Positions 57,012 through 64,000 of a stretch of 64,000 nt of DNA are shown in pieces. Source of the stretch: Mycolicibacterium senegalense (GTDB taxonomy: Bacteria; Actinomycetota; Actinomycetes; Mycobacteriales; Mycobacteriaceae). Location: NCBI RefSeq assembly GCF_019645875.1, contig NZ_CP081000.1, positions 4,896,417 through 4,960,416 on the forward strand. Reading direction: 5' to 3'. How positions within the stretch are numbered: the first letter of the stretch is position 1; each line of letters opens with the position of its first letter. The notes beneath the pieces were generated by a model that was not told the DNA's origin, ran no database searches, and worked only from the letters and a program-made list of their open reading frames with translations. Made by a program: the position numbers and the translations under genes.

Positions 57012-58852
57012 GAGGTGAGCTCGAGTCCGTCGAGGTCGCCCTTGTCCCGCCATTGGGCAATCAGCTCGTCGAAGGCGTAGAAGCCGGGCGAGTAGAAGTC
57101 GCCGAGGAATGCGCCGTTGCGTTCCGCGCCACCCCGGCCCTCGTTGTTGTAGTAGCCGGGCGTGCAGGACAGTTCGAACGCGGAGTTGTCGATCGCCAGA
57201 TCGCGGACCGTGGACACCCAGGCGTCCTGTCCCTCCTGGCTGGGCTCGACGGTGGTGGCACCGCGGTTCTGTGCCTCGGCGATGATGTAGGCGATGTGCT
57301 TGGCCTGCTGTTCGAACATCGCCGTGGTGTTGGCCGAGACGCCGCCCTGGATGAAGCCCATGAAGAACTGGTTGGGGAATCCGCGGCTGGTCATCCCATG
57401 CAGGGTCTTGTAGTCGTTGCGCCAGTAGTCGAACAACGACAGCCCGTCGCGGCCTTCGATACGCTCGATCGCGAACCGTCGGCTGATCTCGGTGGAGATC
57501 TCGAAACCGCTCGCGAAAATCACGCAGTCGACTTCGTATTCGACGCCGTCGGCAACTATTCCCTTTTCGGTCAGCCGCTCGACACCCTTGGAAGCCGACA
57601 CGTCGATCAGCGTCACATTGGGGCGGTTGAACGTTTCCAGGTAATGCTCGCTGGACGTCGGACGCTTGCACATGAAGCGGTAGTACGGCTTGAGCGCCTC
57701 GGCGGTCTCGGGATCCTTGACGATCTCGGCGACCAGGCGGCGCAGCCGCTCCATGATCTTGAAGTCTTCTTCTTCCCGGAAGGCCATGATCTGCTCGATG
57801 GTCACCTCGGCCGGGTTCTCACTGGCCGCGATCCGGGCCGTGAGGTTGCGACCGAGCTCAGTCCAGAAGTCGCACACCAGGTCTGGTTCACCGAACACCA
57901 CCCCGACGAACGGCGACCAGTTGTGGAAGTTGCGCTTGCGTTCTTCCTGCCACCCAGGTTGCAGCGACGCGGCCCAGGCCGGATCGGTGGGAGGGTTGGT
58001 GCGCGCGTCCACCGATGACGGCGTGCGCTGGAAGACGAACAGTTCTTTGGCGTCGCGGCCCAGGTGCGGCACGAGCTGGATACCCGTCGCACCGGTGCCG
58101 ACGAGGGCCACGCGCTTGTCGGCCAGTTTGTGCAGACCGCCGTCTGCATCGCCGCCGGTGTAGTCGTAATCCCACCGTGCGGAATGGAACACGTGCCCCT
58201 TGAAGTCCTTGATGCCCGGGATTCCCGGCAGCTTGGGCCGGTTGTAGGAGCCTTGGGCCATGACCACGAACCGGGCCCGGATCTCATCGCCGCGGTTGGT
58301 GTGGATCTGCCAACGCTGAATCGCCTCGTCCCAACGCAACTCACGCACCTGAGTGGAGAACAGGGCGCCGTCGTACAGGCCGAAGTGCTTGCCGATGTTG
58401 CGGCAGTGCTGGAAGATCTCTGCCCCGTCGGCGAACTTCTTGCTCGGCATGAAATCGAGTTCTTCGAGGAGCGGGATATAGCAGTAGGCGTCGTTGTCGC
58501 ACTGGATTCCGGGAAAGCGGTTCCAGTACCACACCCCACCGAAGTCGCCGGCCATCTCGATGACTCGGATGCCCTCGACACCGGCCTTCTTCAGGTACGC
58601 CCCGGCCAGTAGACCGGCGAAGCCGCCGCCGAGGATGACGACATCGGTGTCCTCGATGACCGGATCCCGTTCCGTCGGGGTGGTGTACGGATCGACCTCG
58701 TAGAACTCGGCGAACTCACCTTCCAGCTCCAGATACTGATCGGCGCCCTCGGGCCGCAGCCGCTTGGCGCGCTCGGCGGCGTACTTCTCCCGGATCGCGT
58801 CGATGTCGATGTCGGTGGGAGTGTCGGTGGGTCCGCACGTACTTTCGGTCAT
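57008..58852 (-). CDS. Baeyer-Villiger-type flavin monooxygenase
   Basis: A 614-residue class B flavoprotein monooxygenase. There are two nucleotide-binding motifs, VVILGGGFAGLLAGAYL and VALVGTGATGIQL. Between them is the fingerprint FKGHVFHSARWD, which fits FxGxxxHxxxW of Baeyer-Villiger monooxygenases. Such enzymes turn ketones into esters or lactones with NADPH and O2. It has a ~60-residue N-terminal extension, as in the longer steroid/cyclic-ketone BVMOs. It is coupled to the LLM gene upstream (ATGA). The divergent lactonase-like gene would open the lactone. Confidence 0.88.
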   Translation of the reverse strand: MTESTCGPTDTPTDIDIDAIREKYAAERAKRLRPEGADQYLELEGEFAEFYEVDPYTTPTERDPVIEDTDVVILGGGFAGLLAGAYLKKAGVEGIRVIEMAGDFGGVWYWNRFPGIQCDNDAYCYIPLLEELDFMPSKKFADGAEIFQHCRNIGKHFGLYDGALFSTQVRELRWDEAIQRWQIHTNRGDEIRARFVVMAQGSYNRPKLPGIPGIKDFKGHVFHSARWDYDYTGGDADGGLHKLADKRVALVGTGATGIQLVPHLGRDAKELFVFQRTPSSVDARTNPPTDPAWAASLQPGWQEERKRNFHNWSPFVGVVFGEPDLVCDFWTELGRNLTARIAASENPAEVTIEQIMAFREEEDFKIMERLRRLVAEIVKDPETAEALKPYYRFMCKRPTSSEHYLETFNRPNVTLIDVSASKGVERLTEKGIVADGVEYEVDCVIFASGFEISTEISRRFAIERIEGRDGLSLFDYWRNDYKTLHGMTSRGFPNQFFMGFIQGGVSANTTAMFEQQAKHIAYIIAEAQNRGATTVEPSQEGQDAWVSTVRDLAIDNSAFELSCTPGYYNNEGRGGAERNGAFLGDFYSPGFYAFDELIAQWRDKGDLDGLELTS

Positions 58853-60021
58853 GCGTTGGCCTTCTCCGGCAGAGCGGCCGGGTGCAGCGGGGCGGGCATG
58901 TCGTGCACCGCGGGCAGCACTTCGGCGGCGAACAGCTTGGTCGACTCCATGGCCTTCTCGTACGGCATGGTGCCGAACTGCGGGACGATGGTGACCTCGC
59001 AGAACGAGCAGGCCTCCTGCGCGGCCTTGAGCTTTTCGAACACCGTCTCGGGTGTACCGATCAGCAGGTTGGAGGCGTGGTATCCGGGCGGGCCGCCCTT
59101 CTTCTGGTTGCCGACTTCGGACGCCAGCACCGCCGTCGCGCTCGCTTCCCGAGCGGCGTAGGCCTCATAGCCCTTGACGCCCTTGAAGTTCGACGCGTCG
59201 GCAAAACCGTAGTGCACGTTCACGTCGCGGTTGGCGGTCCAGATCCATTCTTCGGTTTGAGCCACCTCGTCTTCGGAAGCCACGCAGTACATGAACATCA
59301 CGTTCTTGGGCTGACAGGGGCCGAGGCCTTCTTCGGCGCGGAAGGTGTTGACCTTGCGCACCTCTTCACCGGCGTCGGTGATCGGCTTGTTGCCGACGAA
59401 CAGCGGCACCATGCCGCGCCGGGACAGGATCTCCAGCGACTCCGCCGTCGAGGAAGAGCTGTAGATGCGGTCGAACAGGTCGGTGCTGATCGGCTCGGGG
59501 CGAAGCGACATCTCCGGGAAGCTGAAGATCTTGCCGTCATAGGAGAACCGCTCACCGGAGAAAGCCAGCTTGAGGATGTCCAGCGTCTCGTTGAAGCGGT
59601 CGCGGCTCTCCTCGCGGGGAACGCCGACCGCGGCGAACTCACCCTTCGACACCCCGCGGCCCAGGCCGATCGTGGTGTAACGCCCGTTGGAGACGATGTC
59701 GAGATAGGCGATCTGGGTGGCCAACCGGATCGGGTTCCACCACGGCACCACCGCCACGAACGTGCCCAGGCTGACCCGTTCCGTGCGCCCTGCGAAGTAG
59801 GTCAGGGCCTGAATCGGGTTGGGTGTCATGCCATATGGCGTGCCGTGGTGCTCGGGAAACCAGATCCCGTCGAAGCCGAGCGGCTCGGCGAGGTCGCCCA
59901 GGGCCAGCGCGGCCTGCACACACTTGTAGTCCGGCGTGGCCGGCGGGGTGCTGAAGTCGCCGGCGAGCACGCGCTCCCAGTCGTGGGAGTTCTGCGCCCC
60001 CGTGCCCAGATTGACCTTCAT
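58849..60021 (-). CDS. LLM class flavin-dependent oxidoreductase
   Basis: A 390-residue luciferase-like monooxygenase of the larger FMN-type subgroup: GFDGIWFPEHHGTPYGMTPNPIQALTYFAGRTERVSLGTFVAVVPWWNPIRLATQIAYLDIVSNGRYTTIGLGRG is a textbook LLM block. The second half has PKNVMFMYCVASEDEVAQTEEW and LIGTPETVFEKLKAAQEAC. It probably uses reduced FMN or F420. It is preceded by AAGGAGA and by a long hairpin in the mRNA leader segment. Confidence 0.85.
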   Translation of the reverse strand: MKVNLGTGAQNSHDWERVLAGDFSTPPATPDYKCVQAALALGDLAEPLGFDGIWFPEHHGTPYGMTPNPIQALTYFAGRTERVSLGTFVAVVPWWNPIRLATQIAYLDIVSNGRYTTIGLGRGVSKGEFAAVGVPREESRDRFNETLDILKLAFSGERFSYDGKIFSFPEMSLRPEPISTDLFDRIYSSSSTAESLEILSRRGMVPLFVGNKPITDAGEEVRKVNTFRAEEGLGPCQPKNVMFMYCVASEDEVAQTEEWIWTANRDVNVHYGFADASNFKGVKGYEAYAAREASATAVLASEVGNQKKGGPPGYHASNLLIGTPETVFEKLKAAQEACSFCEVTIVPQFGTMPYEKAMESTKLFAAEVLPAVHDMPAPLHPAALPEKANA

Positions 60022-60039
60022 GTTGTCTCCTTACTCGGC

Positions 60040-60088
60040 GATTTGGGTGCGATTGGCGGCGGCGACCGCCGCTGGACGCACCCAAATC
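60040..60088 (-). other. long two-stem hairpin between Rieske and LLM genes
   Basis: On the minus-strand mRNA a 12-bp perfect outer stem (GATTTGGGTGCG / CGCACCCAAATC) encloses an inner 7-bp stem (GCGGCGG / CCGCCGC) with a 3-nt loop, separated by a 4 x 4 internal loop. It starts in the Rieske stop codon and ends 18 nt before the next ATG. There is no U-tract, so it is more likely an mRNA stabiliser or processing element, or a partial attenuator, than a full terminator. Confidence 0.8.
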
Positions 60089-61502
60089 ACTGGATGTCGG
60101 TAGGCGCTCCGGTGCCCATGTACTTGGAAAGTTGGTAGTGCAGGTTGACGGTGCTGCGTTCGCGGTAGGGGTTGGGCAGCGTTCCGGGGAAGCCGGCCGA
60201 TTTCATGCCCTGTTGCACTGCCGCCATATTCGAGAAGTCCTGCGGCAGCACCGAGAGCCAGTTCGGTGAATCCTTCGGGGTGTAGGCCCATTCGGTCTGC
60301 GGCTCTTCGCCTTTCGGGTACAGCTCGAAGACGGCAACCTCGAAGATGCACTTGTCCGGGTTGTAGCTCGGGTCAGGCCGCGCGCTGTAGCACAACGCAC
60401 TGGTCAGCCCCTGCCCCACTTGGAAGTTCGGGAAGATCTGCCAGGCCGTGCCGCTCTGCCCGAGGATGTCCGGAGGGATCACCGGCCAGATCACCCCACG
60501 TGCTTCGTCGTCGCGACGTGCCGAGGAAAGCCAGTGCTGCAGCACCTCGTCGGCAGGTGTTCCCTCGGGCAGCTCGTCGACCAGCCGCTTGGCGGCGTCC
60601 ACCAGAGTTTGCGTGGTGGTCGCGTTGGTCTCTTCCATGGTGTAGACCTGCATCTCGGCGGTGGAGATGCGCGGATCACCGGTTCCCAACCGGATCTTGG
60701 ACTTGGTCTCGTCCAGCCCTTTCGGCGCGTCGTAACCGATGTTGGAGTGCCGGCCCTGCGCCTTGGCCCAGCCCTTGAACTCACCGAACTTGTTGAACTC
60801 CGGATGCGTGGTGAACACGTGGTAGGTCTCGTTGAAGGCCTCCATCGCGACCTTCCAGTTGCAGTCGAAGTACAACCACTTGCGCCACTTGTAGCGCATG
60901 TTCTCCAACCCGAACGGGTCGAGGATCTTGGCCGCCGGGTGTAGGTAGTCGATCAACGGCTCGCAGTGCGGGTCCATGTTGATGAACAGCCAACCGCCCC
61001 AGGTATCCACCTGCACGGGCGCCAAATGCGTATTGCTCGGGGTGAGTTTGCCCTGCCAGTCGTCCTGTTCCCGAATGTGGGTGCAGGCTCCGTCCAGACC
61101 GTAGGTCCAGCCGTGGAATCCGCACACGAACGACTTCCGGGCCCGGCCGGTTGCGTTCTTGGCCCCCTCCGGATTGTCGATGAGTTTGCGGCCGCGGTGC
61201 ATGCAGACGTTGTGATGGGCAGTAAATTCGTTTGGCCCTGTCCGTACCACGATGATGGAGTCATCGAGGATGTCGTAGGTCAGGTAACTGCCGACCTCGG
61301 GCAGTTCCTCGACCCGGCCGACTTGCTGCCACACTTTGCGCCACAGTCGATCGCGTTCGGCACGGGCGTACTCCGCGGAGATGTAGGCCTCGACCGGGAC
61401 GGTGGTCGGCGCAGACAGGTCCTCGGCGATCTCTCCGGTCGCCCCGTCCGGTTCCGCGTCGATCTCCATCGCGGCATCCAGATCGGTTTCGGTATGGGCC
61501 AT
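60087..61502 (-). CDS. Rieske non-heme iron oxygenase, alpha subunit
   Basis: A 471-residue ring-hydroxylating oxygenase. The Rieske [2Fe-2S] ligands are in VCMHRGRKLI and FVCGFHGWTYGLDG (CxH-x17-CxxH type). The catalytic domain carries the mononuclear-iron His pair in NETYHVFTTHPEF and ends with a short C-terminal tail. It needs a ferredoxin/reductase, not encoded here. It probably hydroxylates an aromatic or alicyclic ring at the start of the pathway. The ATG at 61502 shares a base with the SDR stop (TAATG). Confidence 0.9.
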   Translation of the reverse strand: MAHTETDLDAAMEIDAEPDGATGEIAEDLSAPTTVPVEAYISAEYARAERDRLWRKVWQQVGRVEELPEVGSYLTYDILDDSIIVVRTGPNEFTAHHNVCMHRGRKLIDNPEGAKNATGRARKSFVCGFHGWTYGLDGACTHIREQDDWQGKLTPSNTHLAPVQVDTWGGWLFINMDPHCEPLIDYLHPAAKILDPFGLENMRYKWRKWLYFDCNWKVAMEAFNETYHVFTTHPEFNKFGEFKGWAKAQGRHSNIGYDAPKGLDETKSKIRLGTGDPRISTAEMQVYTMEETNATTTQTLVDAAKRLVDELPEGTPADEVLQHWLSSARRDDEARGVIWPVIPPDILGQSGTAWQIFPNFQVGQGLTSALCYSARPDPSYNPDKCIFEVAVFELYPKGEEPQTEWAYTPKDSPNWLSVLPQDFSNMAAVQQGMKSAGFPGTLPNPYRERSTVNLHYQLSKYMGTGAPTDIQ

Positions 61503-62347
61503 TAGATCCTCCTGATGGCTTCGCGGAAGTCGTCGTCCTTGAGGAACAGCGAGGTGTTGTCGGCGCCGAGATGGGTCCACCTCAAGTTGAGCCCGCCGTC
61601 GACCAGGATGGTCTGGCCGGTGATGTAGCTCGAAAGATCCGAGAGCAGGAAAAGAATGGCCCCGGCCTGCTCCTCGGGAGTTCCACGCCGGCCCATGGCG
61701 ATCGCCCGCTGGTCGCGATCGGGGTCGGCGTCGACATACGTTGCCGAGGCCGCGGTTTCGGTCACTCCAGGGGCGACGGCGTTGACCCGGATACCTTCTG
61801 CGGCAAGCTCGGCGGCCATGGTGCGCGTGGCGGCGACGATCGCGGCCTTCGCGGTGCCGTACGCGACGTGATACGGCGCGGTGTTCATCCCGCTGATCGA
61901 GGACACCGAGACGATCGAGCCGGGATTGCCCTGCGACCGAATCTCAGCAGCCACCGCCTGGCTCATGAAGAACATGGTTTCCAGGTTGGCGGTGAACAAT
62001 TCGCGCCAGTCGTCCCGTGACACCCGGGTGGCGGGCATCCAGGTGGACGGGGCCGCCCCGCCGGCAACATTGACCAGTCCGTACATCACGCCGTCCGCAC
62101 TCCGGGCCGCATCGAGCACCGTGGCGATGCCCTCGTCCGTCGATGCGTCGGCGGCCACCGTCACCACGTTCAGCCCCTTGTCGGATAGCGGAGCGACGTG
62201 GGTATCGAGGTTGTCCTGCGAGCGGCTCACTGCCACGACGGTGGCCCCGGCCTCGGCCACCATCCGCGTGACGGTGGTGCCGATACCGCCACCACCGGCG
62301 CCCGATACCACCACGACCCGGCCGTCCAGGCTGAGGGAACTGTCCAT
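61502..62347 (-). CDS. SDR family oxidoreductase, first gene of operon
   Basis: A 281-residue short-chain dehydrogenase: VVVVSGAGGGGIGTTVTRMVAEAG (cofactor loop with an unusually long Gly run), NVAGG, SVSSISG and YGTAK (YxxxK), and ILVDGGLNLRW near the end. It probably oxidises the alcohol made by the Rieske enzyme to a ketone for the monooxygenase. ATG 62347 is preferred over TTG 62353 because AAGGG is 7 nt upstream. Confidence 0.85.
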   Translation of the reverse strand: MDSSLSLDGRVVVVSGAGGGGIGTTVTRMVAEAGATVVAVSRSQDNLDTHVAPLSDKGLNVVTVAADASTDEGIATVLDAARSADGVMYGLVNVAGGAAPSTWMPATRVSRDDWRELFTANLETMFFMSQAVAAEIRSQGNPGSIVSVSSISGMNTAPYHVAYGTAKAAIVAATRTMAAELAAEGIRVNAVAPGVTETAASATYVDADPDRDQRAIAMGRRGTPEEQAGAILFLLSDLSSYITGQTILVDGGLNLRWTHLGADNTSLFLKDDDFREAIRRI

Positions 62348-62367
62348 TCGCAACCCTTATCGGCTCA

Positions 62368-62381
62368 ATTGTCCGGACAAT
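62368..62381. promoter_or_regulatory. perfect 14-bp palindrome, operator of divergent promoters
   Basis: ATTGTCCGGACAAT is its own reverse complement. It lies 20 nt upstream of the operon's first ATG and 120 nt from the divergent lactonase start. It looks like a TetR-type operator controlling the catabolic operon. Confidence 0.75.
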
Positions 62382-62463
62382 AAATCAGACTTTTCATATT
62401 GGAGAACACTATTCCGCAGCACTTATTCGCCCGTCAAGGGTGGATTCCAGGATCTCGCCGCCT

Positions 62464-62477
62464 ATTGTCTGGACTAC
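62464..62477. promoter_or_regulatory. degenerate second copy of the palindromic operator
   Basis: ATTGTCTGGACTAC matches ATTGTCCGGACAAT at 11 of 14 positions, keeping the left arm and core. It lies 24 nt before the lactonase-like start codon, so each divergent gene has its own copy, one strong and one weak. Confidence 0.5.
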
Positions 62478-62501
62478 AGCGAGTTGCTAACGTCCGAGGT
62501 C

Positions 62502-64000
62502 ATGAGCGCCCTATCGGCAAATCCCGGCATCGCCAATGCGCGGTACACCGCAAACCCGTCCGTGGCCGAGAACTGGACGCTGCAGCAGGTCACGGGCCCC
62601 AGCCGACTGTTCGGCGCGAACGGCTTGCGGACCGGCCCGGACGGCCGCATCTACGTCGCCCAGGTCACCGGCAGCCAGATCAGCGCGCTCGACCTCGACA
62701 CCGGACTACTGGAAACCGTCAGCGCGAAGGGCGGCGAGATCATCGCCCCCGACGACGTGGCGTTCGATTCGGACGGCAACCTCTATGCCACCGAGGTGAT
62801 GGACGGCCGGGTCAGTGTGCGCGCGTCCGGCGGCGCCACCCGCGTCCTGCGCGACGACATCCCCTCGGCCAACGGCATCACCTTCCATCAAGGCCGGTTG
62901 TTCGTCGGCGAATGCCGCGAAGGTGGCCGGCTCATGGAGTTCGACCTGGCCGGCGGGGCCCCACGCATCCTGCTGGAGAACGTGCCCTCACCCAACGCGA
63001 TGGAGGTCGGCCCCGATGGGCTGCTCTACTTCCCGGTGATGGGCGCCAACGAGATCTGGCGCATTGATCCCAACGGCGGCGAGCCCGAGGTGGTGGCCGG
63101 TGGGCTCGGCGTGCCCGACTCGGTCAAGTTCGACGCCGACGGCTACCTCGTCTCCACCGAGGTCGCCAGCGGCCAGGTGCTGCGCATCGACCCCCGCAAC
63201 GGAGAACAGACGCTATTGGCCCAGCTGACCCCGGGCCTAGACAACTGCACCTTCGTCGACGGCCGGCTCTTCGTCTCGAACTTCACCGGTGAGATCACCG
63301 AGATCCTGTCCGGCGGCAGCCAGTCGGTGCTGCCGGGCGGATTGAACTGGCCGCTGGATCTGGCAGTCGGCCCCGACGGCGACCTGTATGTCGCCGACGG
63401 CACCTACTTCTACCGGGTCGGCCCCGACGGAAGCCTGCAGACCGTGGCGATGCTGTTCTCCCCCGGCTATCCCGGCTTCCTGCGCGGAGTGATCGCCTCG
63501 GGCCCAGGCGAATTCATCGTCACCACTGCCGCCGACACGGTCGCACGCTTCCGCCCCGGAGCAGCCGACGACGAGGTGAGCCAGGTTCTGGCCAGTGGCA
63601 TCGACCAGCCCTACGGCGTGGCGCAGGCCCCCGATGGCTCCGTGGTGGTCGTCGAACAGGGTGCGGGGCGGCTGCTCTCCGTACGTGACGGTTCCGTGAG
63701 CGTGCTGGCCTCGGGTCTGGACACCCCGGTTGGTGTGGTGATCGGACCCGATGGCGCGCCGCTGGTGTCGGTGGCCGGTGCGGTAGTGCGGGTGAGTGAC
63801 GGAGGTGCCGCGCCGCTGGTCGACGGATTGCACACGCCGCACGGCATTCTCGTGAGCGGCGGTGTGCTCTACATCGTCGACTCGGGAAGCAAGGAGCTGA
63901 TCAGCTATGACCTGGCCGATGCGGCCCGCACGACGATCGCCACCGGGCTGCCCGTCGGACCACCGCCCGGGGTGACGCCCAAGCCACTCAAGGGGATGCC
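62502..64000 (+). CDS. SMP-30/gluconolactonase-like beta-propeller protein (3' end beyond window)
   Basis: Open from the ATG at 62502 to the end of the window (at least 499 residues). It is built of repeated propeller blades with the pattern GPDGxxYVA / DxDGNLYxxE: RTGPDGRIYVAQVTG, AFDSDGNLYATEVMDG, EVGPDGLLYFPVMG, KFDADGYLVSTEV, AVGPDGDLYVADG. Single-propeller SMP-30 lactonases have about 300 residues, so this longer protein may contain a second, partial propeller. Lactone hydrolysis would fit the Baeyer-Villiger enzyme of the divergent operon. No signal peptide is visible. Confidence 0.75.
   Translation, partial: MSALSANPGIANARYTANPSVAENWTLQQVTGPSRLFGANGLRTGPDGRIYVAQVTGSQISALDLDTGLLETVSAKGGEIIAPDDVAFDSDGNLYATEVMDGRVSVRASGGATRVLRDDIPSANGITFHQGRLFVGECREGGRLMEFDLAGGAPRILLENVPSPNAMEVGPDGLLYFPVMGANEIWRIDPNGGEPEVVAGGLGVPDSVKFDADGYLVSTEVASGQVLRIDPRNGEQTLLAQLTPGLDNCTFVDGRLFVSNFTGEITEILSGGSQSVLPGGLNWPLDLAVGPDGDLYVADGTYFYRVGPDGSLQTVAMLFSPGYPGFLRGVIASGPGEFIVTTAADTVARFRPGAADDEVSQVLASGIDQPYGVAQAPDGSVVVVEQGAGRLLSVRDGSVSVLASGLDTPVGVVIGPDGAPLVSVAGAVVRVSDGGAAPLVDGLHTPHGILVSGGVLYIVDSGSKELISYDLADAARTTIATGLPVGPPPGVTPKPLKGM

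Noticed and set aside
57012..57671. Longer start for the 2OG dioxygenase
   Set aside because: The extension lies entirely inside the monooxygenase gene on the same strand in another frame; ATGA coupling at 57011 explains the real start.

Overview
The window is GC-rich and densely coded. It looks like chromosome from a Mycobacterium, most probably a rapid grower of the Mycolicibacterium type. The evidence is the sigK-rskA locus with its usual upstream quartet (FAD oxidoreductase, DUF1365, UfaA1-like methyltransferase, DUF1295), a divergent MarR / MmpS-MmpL set, LigD plus Ku, several LLM-type oxidoreductases, many acyl-CoA dehydrogenases, a DUF222 (13E12-type) fragment, and two sites matching the KstR operator consensus. 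No integrase, transposase or CRISPR array was seen.

Layout. 0-5 kb: a sensory block with CheB, a fused STAS-ATPase and CheR-PAS, facing an ANTAR-GAF operon. 5-9.4 kb: a KstR-site LLM oxidoreductase, an MFS exporter, DUF5709, the C-terminal fossil of an acyl-CoA dehydrogenase, a lipoprotein, a small secreted protein and a truncated DUF222 gene. 9.4-22 kb: acyl-CoA dehydrogenase, VOC protein, RNase HI, TetR/SnoaL pair, LigD, cutinase, PfkB sugar kinase, divergent MocR/PNPOx pair, a large exported protein, Ku, and a paralogue of the small secreted protein. 22-28.7 kb: a KstR-site SDR/oxidoreductase pair, MntH, GGCT, a YbdK-type ligase and an LLM oxidoreductase. 28.7-34.1 kb: the six-gene sigK operon, preceded by a SigK-type promoter. 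34-43 kb: HchA-like protein, MmpL/MmpS/MarR, SRPBCC, and a 726-residue exported protein built of aromatic pentapeptides and Pro-rich repeats. 43-50 kb: tRNA-Arg(CCU), a two-gene unit of unknown function, a rhodanese lipoprotein and DUF1326 protein sharing two CsoR-family-like operators, a His/Gly-rich secreted peptide with a strong terminator, CIRCE-controlled Hsp20, GNAT, cupin and VOC genes.

50-62.4 kb: one tightly coupled minus-strand operon of 11 genes (SDR, Rieske oxygenase, LLM oxidoreductase, Baeyer-Villiger-type monooxygenase, 2OG-Fe dioxygenase, hydroxyacyl-CoA-type SDR, CaiB/BaiF CoA transferase and four acyl-CoA dehydrogenases in two long/short pairs). A beta-propeller lactonase is divergent from it and runs off the window. 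The genes read as ring hydroxylation, ketone formation, Baeyer-Villiger lactonisation, lactone opening, CoA loading and beta-oxidation-type dehydrogenation of a bulky, possibly steroid- or terpenoid-like acid. That pathway is inferred. A perfect 14-bp palindrome in the divergent promoter and a long hairpin inside the operon are its visible control elements.

The best candidates for something new are this operon, the tRNA-adjacent two-gene unit at 43.3-44.8 kb, and the repeat-built exported protein at 40.3-42.5 kb. All functions are read from sequence motifs and gene order only.
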